Source: Bifidobacteriaceae bacterium
GTDB taxonomy: Bacteria > Actinomycetota > Actinomycetes > Actinomycetales > WQXJ01
Reading direction: 5' to 3'
DNA length: 42,901 bases
NCBI GenBank assembly: GCA_031278655.1
Contig: JAITJZ010000152.1
Coordinates: 1 to 42,901, forward strand
The number at the start of each line of letters is the position of its first letter. Within the stretch, counting starts at the first letter, position 1. The notes beneath the pieces are model-generated. The model made no database searches, was not told where the DNA came from, and saw only the letters and a program-made list of their open reading frames with translations. A program made the position numbers and the translations under genes. Shown here piece by piece: positions 1-12,517 of this stretch.

Positions 1-495
1 CGCCATCGCCCGCCGCCGCGCCGCCGGTTCCCAGCGCGGCTGGGGCGATGGCGAGGCCGGGCGCGCAGGTGCGGCGGGAGCGGCCGGCGGTCGCGGCCAG
101 GACGCCGGGACTGGGGGACGCGGTGGCGAGGAAGCCTCGGGTGCGGCGATAGGCGCTGGGCGGCGGGTGCGCGTTAGCGGGGAGGGGGCGATGACCTGGG
201 GCGGGCCGGCCGGACGCGAGCGCTGGGGCGCCGGCGTCGCCAATTCGGCCAAGATGGGGGCCATCGAACCAGTCGTGCGAGCGTCATCGCCGCGCTGGCT
301 GCGCAACTGCGCGCGCGTCAGCGCGGGCTCTTGAGTTCCGCGGTCGGCTGGCGCCGCCGCTGGCGCGGCGCCGGGAAGCGGCGGACCGGAGGACATCGCG
401 GGCCGCCCGGCCGGCGGGCCCCCGCCGGCGGCGGGCGGCCGGGCTGGCGGGACCGCCAAACCAGACCAAGGCGGGCGTGCGAGCGGGACTGGGGG

Positions 496-508
496 CACGG
501 CATCGGGC
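496..508 (-). repeat. Dispersed motif GCCCGATGCCGTG
   Basis: CACGGCATCGGGC preceded by GGGACTGGGGG. Confidence 0.6.
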
Positions 509-760
509 GGCTGTGAAACTGGCGCGGCGGCGGGCGGGCGGCGGTCGGTGGCGTCCGCGACCTCGCCCTGCGCGGCCTGTCGCAAGGCTCTGCGCGTCAG
601 GGGAGGATCTTTTGGCACGCCAGACACGCACTTGACCTTAGCCCATGGCGCCGCGGGAATCGAAAGGCGGCTCGCCGGTCGCGGTGGGGCACGATAACCT
701 GGTGCGACCTGCGATCCGACGCCAAAACCAGTCGGATCATTCACAAGAAGGACTCAAGCT

Positions 761-1852
761 TTGCCTACTTTCTTCACCCGAGTCGCGGCGGCCGCGCTGG
801 CCGCCTTGACGATCCCCGCCCTGGCGGCCTGCTCCGACCAGCCGGCGGCGCCGTCGCCGCAACCGGTTCCAAGCGACTCAGCCACGCCCGGCGCCGGCGC
901 CGAAGACCCTGACGCGCCCGCGGCCGACCCGGTCGCGGCCGCCGCCGCCTGGTTGACGTCGAACCTCACGGACGCAACCCACGTCGAAATCGAATACGAC
1001 GGCGACATGCTCGCCGACGCCGGCGCCACCATCGACGTCATGTGGGCGCTGGTCGCGGCCGGGGACCTGGACGCGGCCGGGACGGTGGTCGATTGGCTGG
1101 CACAGCGCCAGGTCGCCATCGACTACGCCGGGGACGGCCAGCAGGCCGCCTACCCGAGTTCCATGGGCAAGCTGGCCCTGGCCTACCTGACGCCAGGCTT
1201 GGCGCCAACACCGGAATACCAGTCCGCCGAGGCGCTGGCAGCGGGCGTGGCCGGGCGGCTGAAGCCGGAGGGGCGCTTCCGCGACATCTCCGAGTGGGGC
1301 GACAACTCGACCCCGATGGGTCAGGCTTTCGACATCATGCTGTTGGTCAAGCTGGGGATGATGGACGGGCTCGCAGCCGATCCTGTGGCCGGTTTGGTGG
1401 CCGTGGCCTGCGATGACGGCTCCTATCCTGTGATGTTCGACACCGATCCGCCCTGCGTTGGCGAAGTCGAGACCACCGCCGTGGTCGCCCAAGCGCTCAT
1501 GGCCGCCGGCGAGGACGCCGCCGCGGAACGCGCCTTCGACTACCTGCTGGCGGCGCAGACCGAATCCGGCCGCTGGCAGAACTCCGGCACAGATTCGGTC
1601 GGCGCGACCTCCTTGGCGGTCAGCGCCCTCGCCCTGCGCGCGGACCCGGAGGCCGCCGACGCCGCCGCCCTCGGCTTGCAACAGCTCAAGGCCTGGCAAT
1701 TGCCCAGGTCAGCGGCCTTTCCTGGGATCGGCGCGGCCGGCGGGGCTACCAATGCTGGCGGGACCGAGGGCGATGTCCGCGCCACCGCCCAGGCCGTGCT
1801 CGGCCTAAGCCTGGTCAGCTACCTGGACCTGCTTGGGGTCGAGCCGCGCTGA
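761..1852 (+). CDS. Secreted lipoprotein, possible prenyltransferase/squalene-oxidase-repeat-like alpha-toroid protein
   Basis: 363-aa ORF; N-terminal hydrophobic segment ending in lipobox LAAC; repeated helical segments (e.g. AAAERAFDYLLAAQTESGRWQNSGTDSVGATSLAVSAL) resembling terpene-cyclase-type repeats. Confidence 0.75.
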   Translation: MPTFFTRVAAAALAALTIPALAACSDQPAAPSPQPVPSDSATPGAGAEDPDAPAADPVAAAAAWLTSNLTDATHVEIEYDGDMLADAGATIDVMWALVAAGDLDAAGTVVDWLAQRQVAIDYAGDGQQAAYPSSMGKLALAYLTPGLAPTPEYQSAEALAAGVAGRLKPEGRFRDISEWGDNSTPMGQAFDIMLLVKLGMMDGLAADPVAGLVAVACDDGSYPVMFDTDPPCVGEVETTAVVAQALMAAGEDAAAERAFDYLLAAQTESGRWQNSGTDSVGATSLAVSALALRADPEAADAAALGLQQLKAWQLPRSAAFPGIGAAGGATNAGGTEGDVRATAQAVLGLSLVSYLDLLGVEPR

Positions 1853-2551
1853 CCGAGCCCCGGTGACCGCTGGGTCACCGGACGGGACCGCCGCGTCATC
1901 GGACGCCGAGGGCTGCGGGGTTTCCGGCAACGACGGCAGGTGACCAACAATCGACTCCGGGGCCAGGCAGGAGCGGGCCGGCTCGATCACCGCCGCCGGG
2001 TCGAAGTCCACCACCTCGGCGGCCAGGAGGCCCTCGAACTTGTTCCCCAGGACCGCGTCGACGGTGGTGTCCTCGCGCCGGTCCATGGTGATGACCACGC
2101 CTTCCGGGAAGAACTGCGCCACGGTGTAGGCGTGGTTGACCCCGGCGATCCCGGCGACGATCTTGGCGACGCCATCGTAGGGAACAGTGTTCCCCGTGGT
2201 CGGCGCGGGGAAGCCCTGCGCCGCCAAGGCCGTGGCGGTGTCCCCGGCCAGGCCTTGTTTGACGGTCCCGTTGAGCACCCTGAGGGTGATGGCCGATGCC
2301 GCCGGGTAAGTCGCCCCGGCCCCGACCGGGCAGGGCGTCAATTCGGCCCAGGGGGTTTCGCTCGGCTTGTGCTTGAAGTCTTCGTCCATGATCGGGGCCA
2401 GCCGCCCTGTCCACATGCCGATGGCCGTCGCCATCACCACCACCAGCGCCCCGCCGAGCAGGGAATAGACCGCGGTCTGGCGCCAGCGCAGATGTTGGCG
2501 ACGCGACTCCGGAGTGCTACGACGCGGCATCGCCGCCCCCGCCCGGAACAC
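1805..2551 (-). CDS. LytR C-terminal domain (LytR_C) membrane-anchored protein
   Basis: One N-terminal TM segment; ITLRVLNGTVKQGLAGDTATALAAQGF typical of LytR_C; 3' end overlaps the convergent lipoprotein gene. Confidence 0.75.
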   Translation of the reverse strand: MFRAGAAMPRRSTPESRRQHLRWRQTAVYSLLGGALVVVMATAIGMWTGRLAPIMDEDFKHKPSETPWAELTPCPVGAGATYPAASAITLRVLNGTVKQGLAGDTATALAAQGFPAPTTGNTVPYDGVAKIVAGIAGVNHAYTVAQFFPEGVVITMDRREDTTVDAVLGNKFEGLLAAEVVDFDPAAVIEPARSCLAPESIVGHLPSLPETPQPSASDDAAVPSGDPAVTGARSARLDPKQVQVADQA

Positions 2552-2960
2552 CGCCGGGAGCCCCGCCCGGAGCCCCGCCTAGAACACCGCCCGGGACACC
2601 GCCGGAACCACCTCCAGCGACCGCGCCCGCGCCCGCGCCCGCGCCGGAGCGGGACGCCTCCAACTCGTCCAGGTTGAGCACCCGCGCGTGCAGCGACCCG
2701 CGCCCGCGCAACGCCGCCCGCACCGCCCGGTGCAACCCGTCCTCCAAGTAGTACGCGCCCTGCCAATAGACGACGTGCGCGAACAGATCGCCATAGAAGG
2801 TCGAGTCCTCAGACAGCAAGCTGGCCAAGTCCAAGGTGGATTTGGTGGTGGTCAACTCTGCCAGGCGCACCTGGCGGGGCGCCACCCGCGACCATTGCCT
2901 CGAAGACACGAAGCCGTGGTCAGGATACGGCCTGGTGTCAGCGATGGCGCGGAATATCAC
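2517..2960 (-). CDS. Actinobacterial conserved protein often annotated VapB-family antitoxin-like, with low-complexity Gly/Ala/Pro C-terminal tail
   Basis: VIFRAIADTRPYPDHG...KSTLDLASLLSEDSTFYGDLFAHVVYWQGAYYLEDGLHRAVRAALRGR...HARVL; start uncertain (GTG 2960 chosen; ORF track extends further upstream). Confidence 0.6.
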   Translation of the reverse strand: MIFRAIADTRPYPDHGFVSSRQWSRVAPRQVRLAELTTTKSTLDLASLLSEDSTFYGDLFAHVVYWQGAYYLEDGLHRAVRAALRGRGSLHARVLNLDELEASRSGAGAGAGAVAGGGSGGVPGGVLGGAPGGAPGGVPGGGGDAAS

Positions 2961-3021
2961 AATCGGTAAGTCTACGTAACCATGGCCTGCGCATGTTCCT
3001 CCAACAGAGCGATATAACTGA

Positions 3022-4080
3022 ATGGTGGTCATCACAGTTGATTTCAGATCCGACACCGTCACCCAACCCTCGGCCTCGATGCGCCGCGCCATGGCCGCCG
3101 CCCCCACCGGCGACGACGTGATCGACCGCGATCCAACAGTGGCGGAACTCGAGTCCCGCACCGCCGCGCTGCTGGGCCAGGAGGCGGGGCTGTTCATGCC
3201 GTCCGGGTCGATGTCCAACCTGGTCGCGTTGATGACGCAGCTGCGACCCGGCGACCGCTTCCTGGCGCCCCGCCACGCCCACGTCCTCTCGCACGAGTTG
3301 GGCACCGCCGCTTGGATCGCGGGCGGCATCCCGCTGGAGTTGCCCTGGTCGCACGCTCCCGGCGTGCCGGCCGTGGCGGACATCGAGGCCGTCGCGGCCG
3401 AGGAGTCCGCCCAGCCCGCCTATTACGAGCTGGTCACCCGCCTGGTCTGCTTGGAGAACAGCCACAACCACGCCGGCGGCCACATCATCGAGTGGCCGCT
3501 CGCCCAGCAGTTGTCCGATGCCGCGCATCAAGCCGGTTGGCAGGTCCATTTGGACGGGGCTCGCCTTTGGCACGCGGCCGCCGCCCAGGCGGTCAGCCCG
3601 GCGCAGGCGGCCGGCGGGGCCGATTCTGTGACGGTCTGTTTCTCAAAGGGGTTGGGCGCGCCGGTCGGCTCGATGCTCTGCGCCAGCCGCGAGTTCATTG
3701 ACCGCGCCCGCCGTTGGCGCAAAGCCCTGGGCGGTGGGATGCGCCAGTCCGGCGTGCTGGCGGCGGCCGCCCTGGTGGCCTTGGACGAGGAACTGCCCCG
3801 GATCGACCAGGACCGCGTGCGCGCGGTCCAACTCGCCGACGCGCTCAGCCAACTCGGGCTCGACGCGCCGACGCCGGCCACCAACATTGTGCTGGTCAGC
3901 CCCGGGCCGGGCGCGCCCCACAGCGCCGGCGAACTCGCCCGCGCCTGGCAGGAGGCGGGCGTGGGCTGCTTGACCATGGGACCTGCCGTCCGGCTGGTCA
4001 CCCACCGCGACATCGACGACCAAAAGCTGGCGCACGGCATCGGGCTGCTGGCGGCCGCGACCGAGCGCCTGCGCCGCTAA
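3022..4080 (+). CDS. ltaE: Low-specificity L-threonine aldolase / beta-eliminating lyase family
   Basis: DFRSDTVTQPSASMRRAM...GDDV...PSGSMSNLVALMTQ...HLDGARLWHAA...SFSKGLGAPVGS-like PLP-enzyme signature. Confidence 0.9.
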   Translation: MVVITVDFRSDTVTQPSASMRRAMAAAPTGDDVIDRDPTVAELESRTAALLGQEAGLFMPSGSMSNLVALMTQLRPGDRFLAPRHAHVLSHELGTAAWIAGGIPLELPWSHAPGVPAVADIEAVAAEESAQPAYYELVTRLVCLENSHNHAGGHIIEWPLAQQLSDAAHQAGWQVHLDGARLWHAAAAQAVSPAQAAGGADSVTVCFSKGLGAPVGSMLCASREFIDRARRWRKALGGGMRQSGVLAAAALVALDEELPRIDQDRVRAVQLADALSQLGLDAPTPATNIVLVSPGPGAPHSAGELARAWQEAGVGCLTMGPAVRLVTHRDIDDQKLAHGIGLLAAATERLRR

Positions 4081-4092
4081 GCCGCTAAGCCG

Positions 4093-6429
4093 CTAACCGG
4101 TTGTTGGCGGCGGCTGTGACGGCGGCGGGGCGGCCGGGCCGGTGGACAACTTGAGGGTTATCTCCGAGCCGCCGTAGGCCGTGCCGGCCGGGTCCTGCTC
4201 CGCTACCAGCCCGGCCGCGACGGTGTCTGACGCGACCGTCTCCGTGCCGAAGGCGACGGTGAAACCGGCCTCCTCGAGCTTCTTCTGGGCGGCCTTCGGG
4301 TCCATGCCGACAACGCTGGGGACGGCGATCTTCTTGCCGAACTCGACCAAGGTCGGCACCGAGCCGAAGGTGAGCTTCTCCTGGCCCTCCAAGGCGGCGG
4401 ACATGAACCACTTGAAGACCGGCGCCGCCAACTGGCCGCCGAACGCCTCCCCGTAGTAGGTGTCCCCGATCCGCCCGGACAAAACCTTCGACGAGCCCGG
4501 ATGACCGGTCCAAATGGCTGTCGCCAACTGCGGGGTGTAGCCGCAGAACCAGGCGGCGGCGGACTTGTCGGTGGTGCCGGTCTTTCCGGCCGCCACCCTG
4601 CCGTCCGGCAGCCGCGCGTTCGTGCCGGTGCCGGCGTTGACGGCGTTCGTCAGGGCTTTGGAGACGCCGTTGGCGACCCCCTCGTCGAGCACCCGCTGGC
4701 ATTGCGGCTCGAGCGTGGCGATGGCGTTGCCGGCGGAGTCGGTGACAGACTCGATGGCGGTGGGCTTGCAGAAGACACCGCCTGAGGCGAAGGTGGCGTA
4801 AGCCCCGGCCATCGACAGCGGCGAGACCTCGTTGACGCCGAGCACCATTGAGGGCAGGAGCTGCCATTCGGCGCCATCGGCCCGGTCGACGCCCATCGCC
4901 GCCACCAGGTCGCGGATCTCGCAGAGGTCCAGTTTGCGCTCCATGGCCGCGTAAGAGGCGTTCATCGAGTTCTGGGTGGCGGCCCAGGCGGTGTTGTTCT
5001 TGCGGGCGCCGCCGGAGACCCGCCACTCCTTGACCCAGACGCTGCCGCCATCCATGCACTTCGCGGGCCAGCGGTCGTTGGTGTAAACGGTCTTCGAGCC
5101 GTCGAAGGTCTCACGCAAGGCGTGGCCGGCCGTCAGCCACTGCGCCAAGATGAAAGGCTTGAAAGTCGATCCCGGTTGGAAGCCGGACGAGCCGCCGTAG
5201 GCGCGGTCGACGTTGTAGTTGATGGCGGTGTAGGTGGCGTCATCGGTGTCGCCGATCTTGTAATGCCGGTTTTGCGCCATCGCCTTGATCCGGCCGGTGC
5301 CCGGCTCGACAGCGCTCAACGCTTGGGCGACCCCAGACTCGTCGCCGGTCTTGACCTGCTTCTGGATGGCGTTGACGGCCGCGTTCTGCGTGTTCAGGTC
5401 GATGGTCGTGACTATCCGCAAGCCCCCGCGCTGGATCAGCGCCATCCGGTCGCTGACATCTTCGCCGAAGGCCTCCGAGTTGCGCATCTCAGCCAGCACG
5501 TAGTCGCAGAAGAAACCGGCGTTGAGGACGTCAGCCGCCTCGCAACTCGATGACGTCTCGTTGATCGACAGCGACTCGGTGACGTCCACGTTGATCGCCT
5601 CGTCGTATTCCTCCTGGGTGATGTACTTCTCGCGGAGCATGGCGGCCAGAGCGTAATCGCGGCGCAGCCGGTTCTCCTCCGGGAATTGCTTGGGGTCAAG
5701 GCCGTTCGGCTTCTGCGTGATGGCCGCGATGGTGGCCGCCTGGACCACCGTCAGGTCGATGGCTTTGACATTGAAGTAGTAGTTGGCGGCCGCCTCCACG
5801 CCGTAGAGCGAGGGCCCGAATTGGGCGATGTTCAGGTAGCCCTCCAGCACCTTGTCCTTGCCGAACTTGCGCTCGACTTCCACCGCCATCTTGGCCTCGC
5901 GCAGCTTGCGGGCGTAGCTCTGGGCGCTGGCGGCGGCCACGGCCTCGGTGTCTCCGGTCAACTCCGCCTGTTGGATGAGTGAGTTCTTGACGAACTGCTG
6001 CGTCAGGGTCGACGCCCCTTGAATGTCGTCGCTGTTGACCGAGTTGTTGATGAAGGCCCTGGCCATGCCCTGCACATCGACGCCGGAATGCTCGTAGAAG
6101 CGACGGTCCTCCAGGGCCACGACGGCGTGCTGCATGGCCAGCGAAATCTGGTCCAACCCGACCACGACCCGGTTCTGGTCGTAGAAGGTGGCCAGCAGGG
6201 TGGTCCCGTCTGAGGCGTACATGTACGACCTCTCTGAGAGCTCCGGGATCTCGAGTTTGTCCGGCACGGCGTCAAGCACCTTGGCCCCCGATTCGGTCAC
6301 CACCACCGAGGTCGCCACGGCCGGGATGAACACCACCGACGCCAGAATGCCGATCGCCACGGAGATGACCAAGAACCCGGACAACCCGGCGATCCATTTG
6401 CCGGTCATAAGCGCTGCGCGTCGAACCAC
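4093..6429 (-). CDS. Class A penicillin-binding protein (transglycosylase/transpeptidase) with C-terminal PASTA domain
   Basis: EDRRFYEHSGVD, GASTLTQQFVKN, GSTFKPF, KTGTTD motifs; C-terminal PSVVGMDPKAAQKKLEEAGF PASTA repeat. Confidence 0.93.
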   Translation of the reverse strand: MVRRAALMTGKWIAGLSGFLVISVAIGILASVVFIPAVATSVVVTESGAKVLDAVPDKLEIPELSERSYMYASDGTTLLATFYDQNRVVVGLDQISLAMQHAVVALEDRRFYEHSGVDVQGMARAFINNSVNSDDIQGASTLTQQFVKNSLIQQAELTGDTEAVAAASAQSYARKLREAKMAVEVERKFGKDKVLEGYLNIAQFGPSLYGVEAAANYYFNVKAIDLTVVQAATIAAITQKPNGLDPKQFPEENRLRRDYALAAMLREKYITQEEYDEAINVDVTESLSINETSSSCEAADVLNAGFFCDYVLAEMRNSEAFGEDVSDRMALIQRGGLRIVTTIDLNTQNAAVNAIQKQVKTGDESGVAQALSAVEPGTGRIKAMAQNRHYKIGDTDDATYTAINYNVDRAYGGSSGFQPGSTFKPFILAQWLTAGHALRETFDGSKTVYTNDRWPAKCMDGGSVWVKEWRVSGGARKNNTAWAATQNSMNASYAAMERKLDLCEIRDLVAAMGVDRADGAEWQLLPSMVLGVNEVSPLSMAGAYATFASGGVFCKPTAIESVTDSAGNAIATLEPQCQRVLDEGVANGVSKALTNAVNAGTGTNARLPDGRVAAGKTGTTDKSAAAWFCGYTPQLATAIWTGHPGSSKVLSGRIGDTYYGEAFGGQLAAPVFKWFMSAALEGQEKLTFGSVPTLVEFGKKIAVPSVVGMDPKAAQKKLEEAGFTVAFGTETVASDTVAAGLVAEQDPAGTAYGGSEITLKLSTGPAAPPPSQPPPTTG

Positions 6430-6528
6430 GCCTACAGGTTACGCGAGCGCCTGGCGTTGGTCATCCGCCGCAGGCGCCAGGTTCACCGAGTTCTCACACG
6501 CCTGGGGTTGGGCGGCCCGCCAGCTTTT

Positions 6529-6541
6529 GCCCGATGCCGTC
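6529..6541 (+). repeat. Dispersed motif GCCCGATGCCGTC (intergenic)
   Basis: Exact copy between PBP and sdhB genes. Confidence 0.7.
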
Positions 6542-6580
6542 TGCCCGGGTCACGTTGGGCCGCGCCGGTTTTCGGGGGTG

Positions 6581-7329
6581 TCAGTTGGCTTTGCCCCACA
6601 TGAAGCCGGCCCGCAAGCGTTCGCGGTTCACGACAGCCAAAGCCACGATCGGGATTTCGGCCGGACAGGCGAGGACGCATTCGCCGATCTGCGAGCAGGG
6701 GCCGAACTCGTGCTGCATCTGGGCGATCATGGAGCGGGCGCGCTTGGCGCGCTCCTCCTTGCCGTGCGGGATCAAAGCCAGGTGGGCCAGTTTGGCGCCG
6801 GTGAAAAGATAGGCGGCGCCGTTCGGGCAAGCCGACACACAGGCCCCACAACCGATGCAGGCGGCGAAATCCAAAGCCCTTTCGGCGTCATCGTGCGTCA
6901 CCAACAAGGTGTCCGCGTCCGGGGCGGTGCCGGCGTCCACGGCTATGGTCCCGCCGGCTTGAATGATCCGGTCCAAACCGGTCCGGTCCACGATCAGGTC
7001 GCGGATGACCGGGAAGGACCTGGCCCGGAACGGCGTGAAGCGAACCGTCTGCCCGTCCTGGAAGGAACGGACGTGCTGGCCGCAGGCCGGGACGTTGTCC
7101 TCGGGCCCGTGCGGGACGCCGTTGACGTCCAGGCCGCAGGTGCCGCAGATGCCTTCGCGGCAATCCGACTCGAAGGCGACCGGCTCTTGGTCGTTCTCAA
7201 CCAACTGATGATTCAGGCGGTCGAGCAACTCCAACAGCGACATCTCCGGGGTCGCGTCCAGGATCTCATGCGTCTCAAAGCCGCCTTCGGCGTCAGGGCC
7301 CTCCTGGCGCCACACTTCAAGGATCAGTC

Positions 7330-7333
<4 letters not shown>
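6581..7333 (-). CDS. sdhB: Succinate dehydrogenase/fumarate reductase iron-sulfur subunit
   Basis: CREGICGTCGLDVNG 2Fe-2S motif and CIGCGACVSACPNG / CSQIGECVLACP clusters. Confidence 0.93.
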
Positions 7334-9320
<1,987 letters not shown>

Positions 9321-9324
<4 letters not shown>

Positions 9325-10109
9325 AGCGTTATCACCCCGCCCAGCACGGCCAGCGGGATGGAGGCGTTGCCGACCACGATCACCAGCGCGATCAGGTCCG
9401 CCAGGATCAGCAGCACGGACCGCGTGCGGTGGGCGGTGGCGCCGAAGTCATTGGTGATGGACCAGATGCCGTGGCTCAGGTGGAAGGCGATGACGACCAT
9501 CACCACCACGTAGAAGATGGCGACGGAGGGCCGCTGGAAGGAGTGGACCAAGTTGGCGTAGGCGTCGACGGTGACCTCGCCGTTCTCCAATTTGTAGGTC
9601 GAGCCGCCGGTGAAGTCCTTCGAGGCCACGACCCGCCCCAGGGTCAGGTCGAGCAGGTGGAAGATGATGAAGGCCAGAATTATGAGGCCGGACCAGAGCA
9701 TTGTCCGCCCGGTCAGGTGGTGCTTGGTCGGGTTGACCTTGCGGGCGTGGCGCCCGCGCAAGCGGTGCGCCCTGATCCACAGTGTCACGCCCGAATACAC
9801 ATGCAGAAGCAGGGCGGCGCCGAGGCAGCCCCGGAAGATCCACAGGAAGGTCGACCCCGGCAGCAGCGGGCTGAGGAAGCTGCGCAGCCAGTGCGCGTAC
9901 TCGTTGAAGTGGCCCTGCGGGTCGTCAGGCAGGTAGACCTTGAGGTTCCCGGCCAGGTGGAACAGCAGGAACAGGACGAAGATCGACCCTGTGACGGCCA
10001 TGATCAGCTTCAGCACCCACGTTTGCGGACGCGGCGGCGGCGAGGTGGCGGGCCGTTTCGCCACCGGGATCTGATCGATGTCAGACCGCTCTTGAATCCC
10101 TGAACTCAC
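9321..10109 (-). CDS. sdhC: Succinate dehydrogenase cytochrome b subunit
   Basis: Multi-TM protein upstream of and overlapping sdhA by 4 bp; conserved His residues within TM segments; b558-type size. Confidence 0.88.
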
Positions 10110-10304
10110 TCACAACCTCCAGGCGCCGGTAAGGGTAACGGACAACATTAGGCATACGCCGCCTTCAAACTTACCTCATCAAGACGAGGCGGCTTTCCAC
10201 CGACGATCCTAAAGTGGCAGGTCAGACGGTTTTTCGCTACGCCCGTGATGCGTTAATTGGTCGTCGCGGCTTCCGTCCACGCTCGCAGCCGTCCGCCAAC
10301 CCCC

Positions 10305-10317
10305 GCCCGATGCCGTC
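10305..10317 (+). repeat. Dispersed motif GCCCGATGCCGTC (intergenic)
   Basis: Exact copy between sdhC and the dpp-like operon. Confidence 0.7.
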
Positions 10318-10617
10318 GCCCAGCCCCCAGCCCGGCCGCCAGTCCCAGCTTTGCAATGTAAAGATTCCCAGTCGCCAAGGCCGGGGGGCGGCTGCTAGCT
10401 TGGCCGCGACCAGTCACGACACCAGGCCGAGGAGGGACAGACGTTGACTTCGCCCACGCCGTCGCGTTCCGCCGTGCGCGCGCGCCTGACCGCCGCCAAG
10501 CCGACCAGTTGTCAGCCCGCGCGGCGCCGAATGCTTCAGGCCGCCTGAGGCCCCTCCAAAACGCATTTCGCCCTCCCAGCCAGGGCTTCCCCACCCCTAC
10601 CCACCGATGGAGCGAAC

Positions 10618-11640
10618 GTGGCAATCGCGCATGTCAGCCTGGACCCGAGCATCGCTGTGCTCGGCACCGAACAAGAGACCGCGCTGGGACGCCGCCGGCA
10701 CGCCTCCGCCATGACCCGTCTGGTTGCGGTCCGGATCGCCACAGCCATCTTTGTGCTCTGGGCGGCGGTCACAGCCACCTTCTTGGCCGTGCATCTTGCC
10801 CCCGGCGACACAGTTTCATTGTTGCTGGGCGAGAACCGCGACGACCCGGAGGCCCGGGCCGCCGTCATCCAGCGCTGGGGGCTCGACCAGCCCATTTGGG
10901 CGCAATACCTGACCTATCTGGGGCGCATCCCGGCCGGCGACTTCGGCACCAGCTACGTCCTGCGCCGCCCGGTCGGGGAATTGATCGCCGAATCGATGGT
11001 GCCAACTTTCCAACTGGCCGCCCTCGGCGGTCTGGGCATGGTCGTCATCGGCTTCGTGGTGGCCTACTTCTCGACCGCCAGAATCCCGGGGCTGCGGCCC
11101 ATCTCCAACACGGTCCAACTGATCTTCCTGTCCGCCCCGCCCTTCTGGCTGGCCATAGTGCTGCTGGCGATCTTCTCTTTCCAATTGGGCTGGTTCTCAG
11201 TGGTCGACTTCGACAGTTGGCAGGGCATGATCCTGCCGGTGGCGGCCATCGCCATACCAACGGGCTTCTACTTCGCCCAAGTGCTGAGCGAAGGGATCGA
11301 CCGAGCCATGGAGCAGCCCTTCGCGCTCACCGCCCGCACGCGAGGACTCAGCCGCGGCGGCGTCCGCTATCACCACGCGCTGCGCCACGCCGCCCTGCCC
11401 GGCATCACCGTGGCCGGATTGACCATCGGCGGGCTGCTCGGCGGCGCGGTCTTCGTTGAAACCGTCTTCGGCAGGCCGGGCCTGGGACAGATCGCCGTCA
11501 ACGCCGTGACCGTCAAAGATGTGCCCCTGATCCTCGGGGCAACCATCGTCACCACGGCCGCCTTCGTGCTGGCTTCGACGGCGGTCGACCTGGTCGGCAT
11601 CTTCCTCGACCCCCGCCTGCGCGCGGCCAAACGGATCTGA
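10618..11640 (+). CDS. Peptide/nickel ABC transporter permease (DppB-like)
   Basis: VTATFLAVHLAPGD...WGLDQPIWAQYLTYLGRIPAGDFGTSY; EAA loop region; start could be GTG 10618 or ATG 10711. Confidence 0.9.
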   Translation: MAIAHVSLDPSIAVLGTEQETALGRRRHASAMTRLVAVRIATAIFVLWAAVTATFLAVHLAPGDTVSLLLGENRDDPEARAAVIQRWGLDQPIWAQYLTYLGRIPAGDFGTSYVLRRPVGELIAESMVPTFQLAALGGLGMVVIGFVVAYFSTARIPGLRPISNTVQLIFLSAPPFWLAIVLLAIFSFQLGWFSVVDFDSWQGMILPVAAIAIPTGFYFAQVLSEGIDRAMEQPFALTARTRGLSRGGVRYHHALRHAALPGITVAGLTIGGLLGGAVFVETVFGRPGLGQIAVNAVTVKDVPLILGATIVTTAAFVLASTAVDLVGIFLDPRLRAAKRI

Positions 11641-11650
11641 AGGGAACACC

Positions 11651-12517
11651 ATGACCACCCTGCCCCGGCAACGTCAAGCCCCGTCCTTGGCCAAGGTCGG
11701 CGCCGCCCTGCGCGCGGCGCCGTGGGGCGCCATCGTCGCCTCGCTGATCCTGGCGCTGGCCGCCGCGGCCGCCGCCGCGCCGGGGCTGCTGACCTCCGGC
11801 GACCCGCTGTTCGCCGACCCGTCCCAGTCGAATCTGCCGCCCAGCGCTGAGCACCTGGCCGGCACCGACCTCCAGGGCCGCGACATCTACACCCGCATCA
11901 TCTACGGCGCGCGCTACTCGCTGCTGATCGGGCTGGGAGCGACGGTGGTGGCGGCCTTGGCCGGGACGCTCCTGGGCGCGGTGGCCGGGCTCGGGCCGCG
12001 CGCGGCCGACCAGGCGATCTCCCGGATCGTCGACGTCATCTGCGCCTTCCCCGGCGTCCTGCTGGCCCTGCTGCTGATCACCTTCACCGGCCCCGGCATC
12101 TGGAACCTGATCGCCGCCCTCGGCCTGGGCGGGCTGCCCACCTACGCCCGCCTGCTCCGCTCGCAAGTGCGGCTGGCCGCCACCTCCGGCTATGTCGAAC
12201 AGGCCAAGACCTACGCCTTGGGCCGGTGGCGGGTGGCGCTCAGACATGTCCTGCCGAACGCCTTGGGGCCGTTGCCGATCGTCGCGACCATCGGCTTCGG
12301 CGGCGCCATCATCGGCTCGTCCGGACTGTCCTTCCTGGGGCTGGGGCCGCAACCGCCGGCCGCCGAATGGGGGCTGATGGTCTCCGAATCCCGCAACTAC
12401 TTGCGGAACGCATGGTGGACCGGTGTCTTCCCGGGCCTGTCGATCACGCTGGTGGTGATCGCCGCGACCGCGCTGGGACGCTACCTCCAGCGCCGCTACG
12501 AACGGAGATCGGCATGA
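11651..12517 (+). CDS. Peptide/nickel ABC transporter permease (DppC-like)
   Basis: HLAGTDLQGRDIYTRIIYGARYSLLIG; second permease of the operon. Confidence 0.9.
   Translation: MTTLPRQRQAPSLAKVGAALRAAPWGAIVASLILALAAAAAAAPGLLTSGDPLFADPSQSNLPPSAEHLAGTDLQGRDIYTRIIYGARYSLLIGLGATVVAALAGTLLGAVAGLGPRAADQAISRIVDVICAFPGVLLALLLITFTGPGIWNLIAALGLGGLPTYARLLRSQVRLAATSGYVEQAKTYALGRWRVALRHVLPNALGPLPIVATIGFGGAIIGSSGLSFLGLGPQPPAAEWGLMVSESRNYLRNAWWTGVFPGLSITLVVIAATALGRYLQRRYERRSA

Noticed and set aside
1-640. Several overlapping ORFs on both strands, including an open plus-strand frame from 2 to 334
   Set aside because: Extreme GC and Arg/Ala/Gly-rich translations typical of spurious GC-rich ORFs; a truncated gene end is possible but cannot be supported.
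4033-4045. CACGGCATCGGGC in threonine aldolase as a true motif copy
   Set aside because: Reads AHGIGL within conserved enzyme sequence and uses a different frame; probably coincidental.
4073-4096. Three tandem copies of GCCGCTAA at the ltaE stop
   Set aside because: Short 8-bp repeat between convergent genes; probably slippage, no functional support.
4085-5059. 324-aa minus-strand ORF
   Set aside because: Out-of-frame shadow of the PBP gene with Arg/Gly/His-rich composition; same applies to 7957-9120, 23248-24522, 14735-15985 and 35323-36297.
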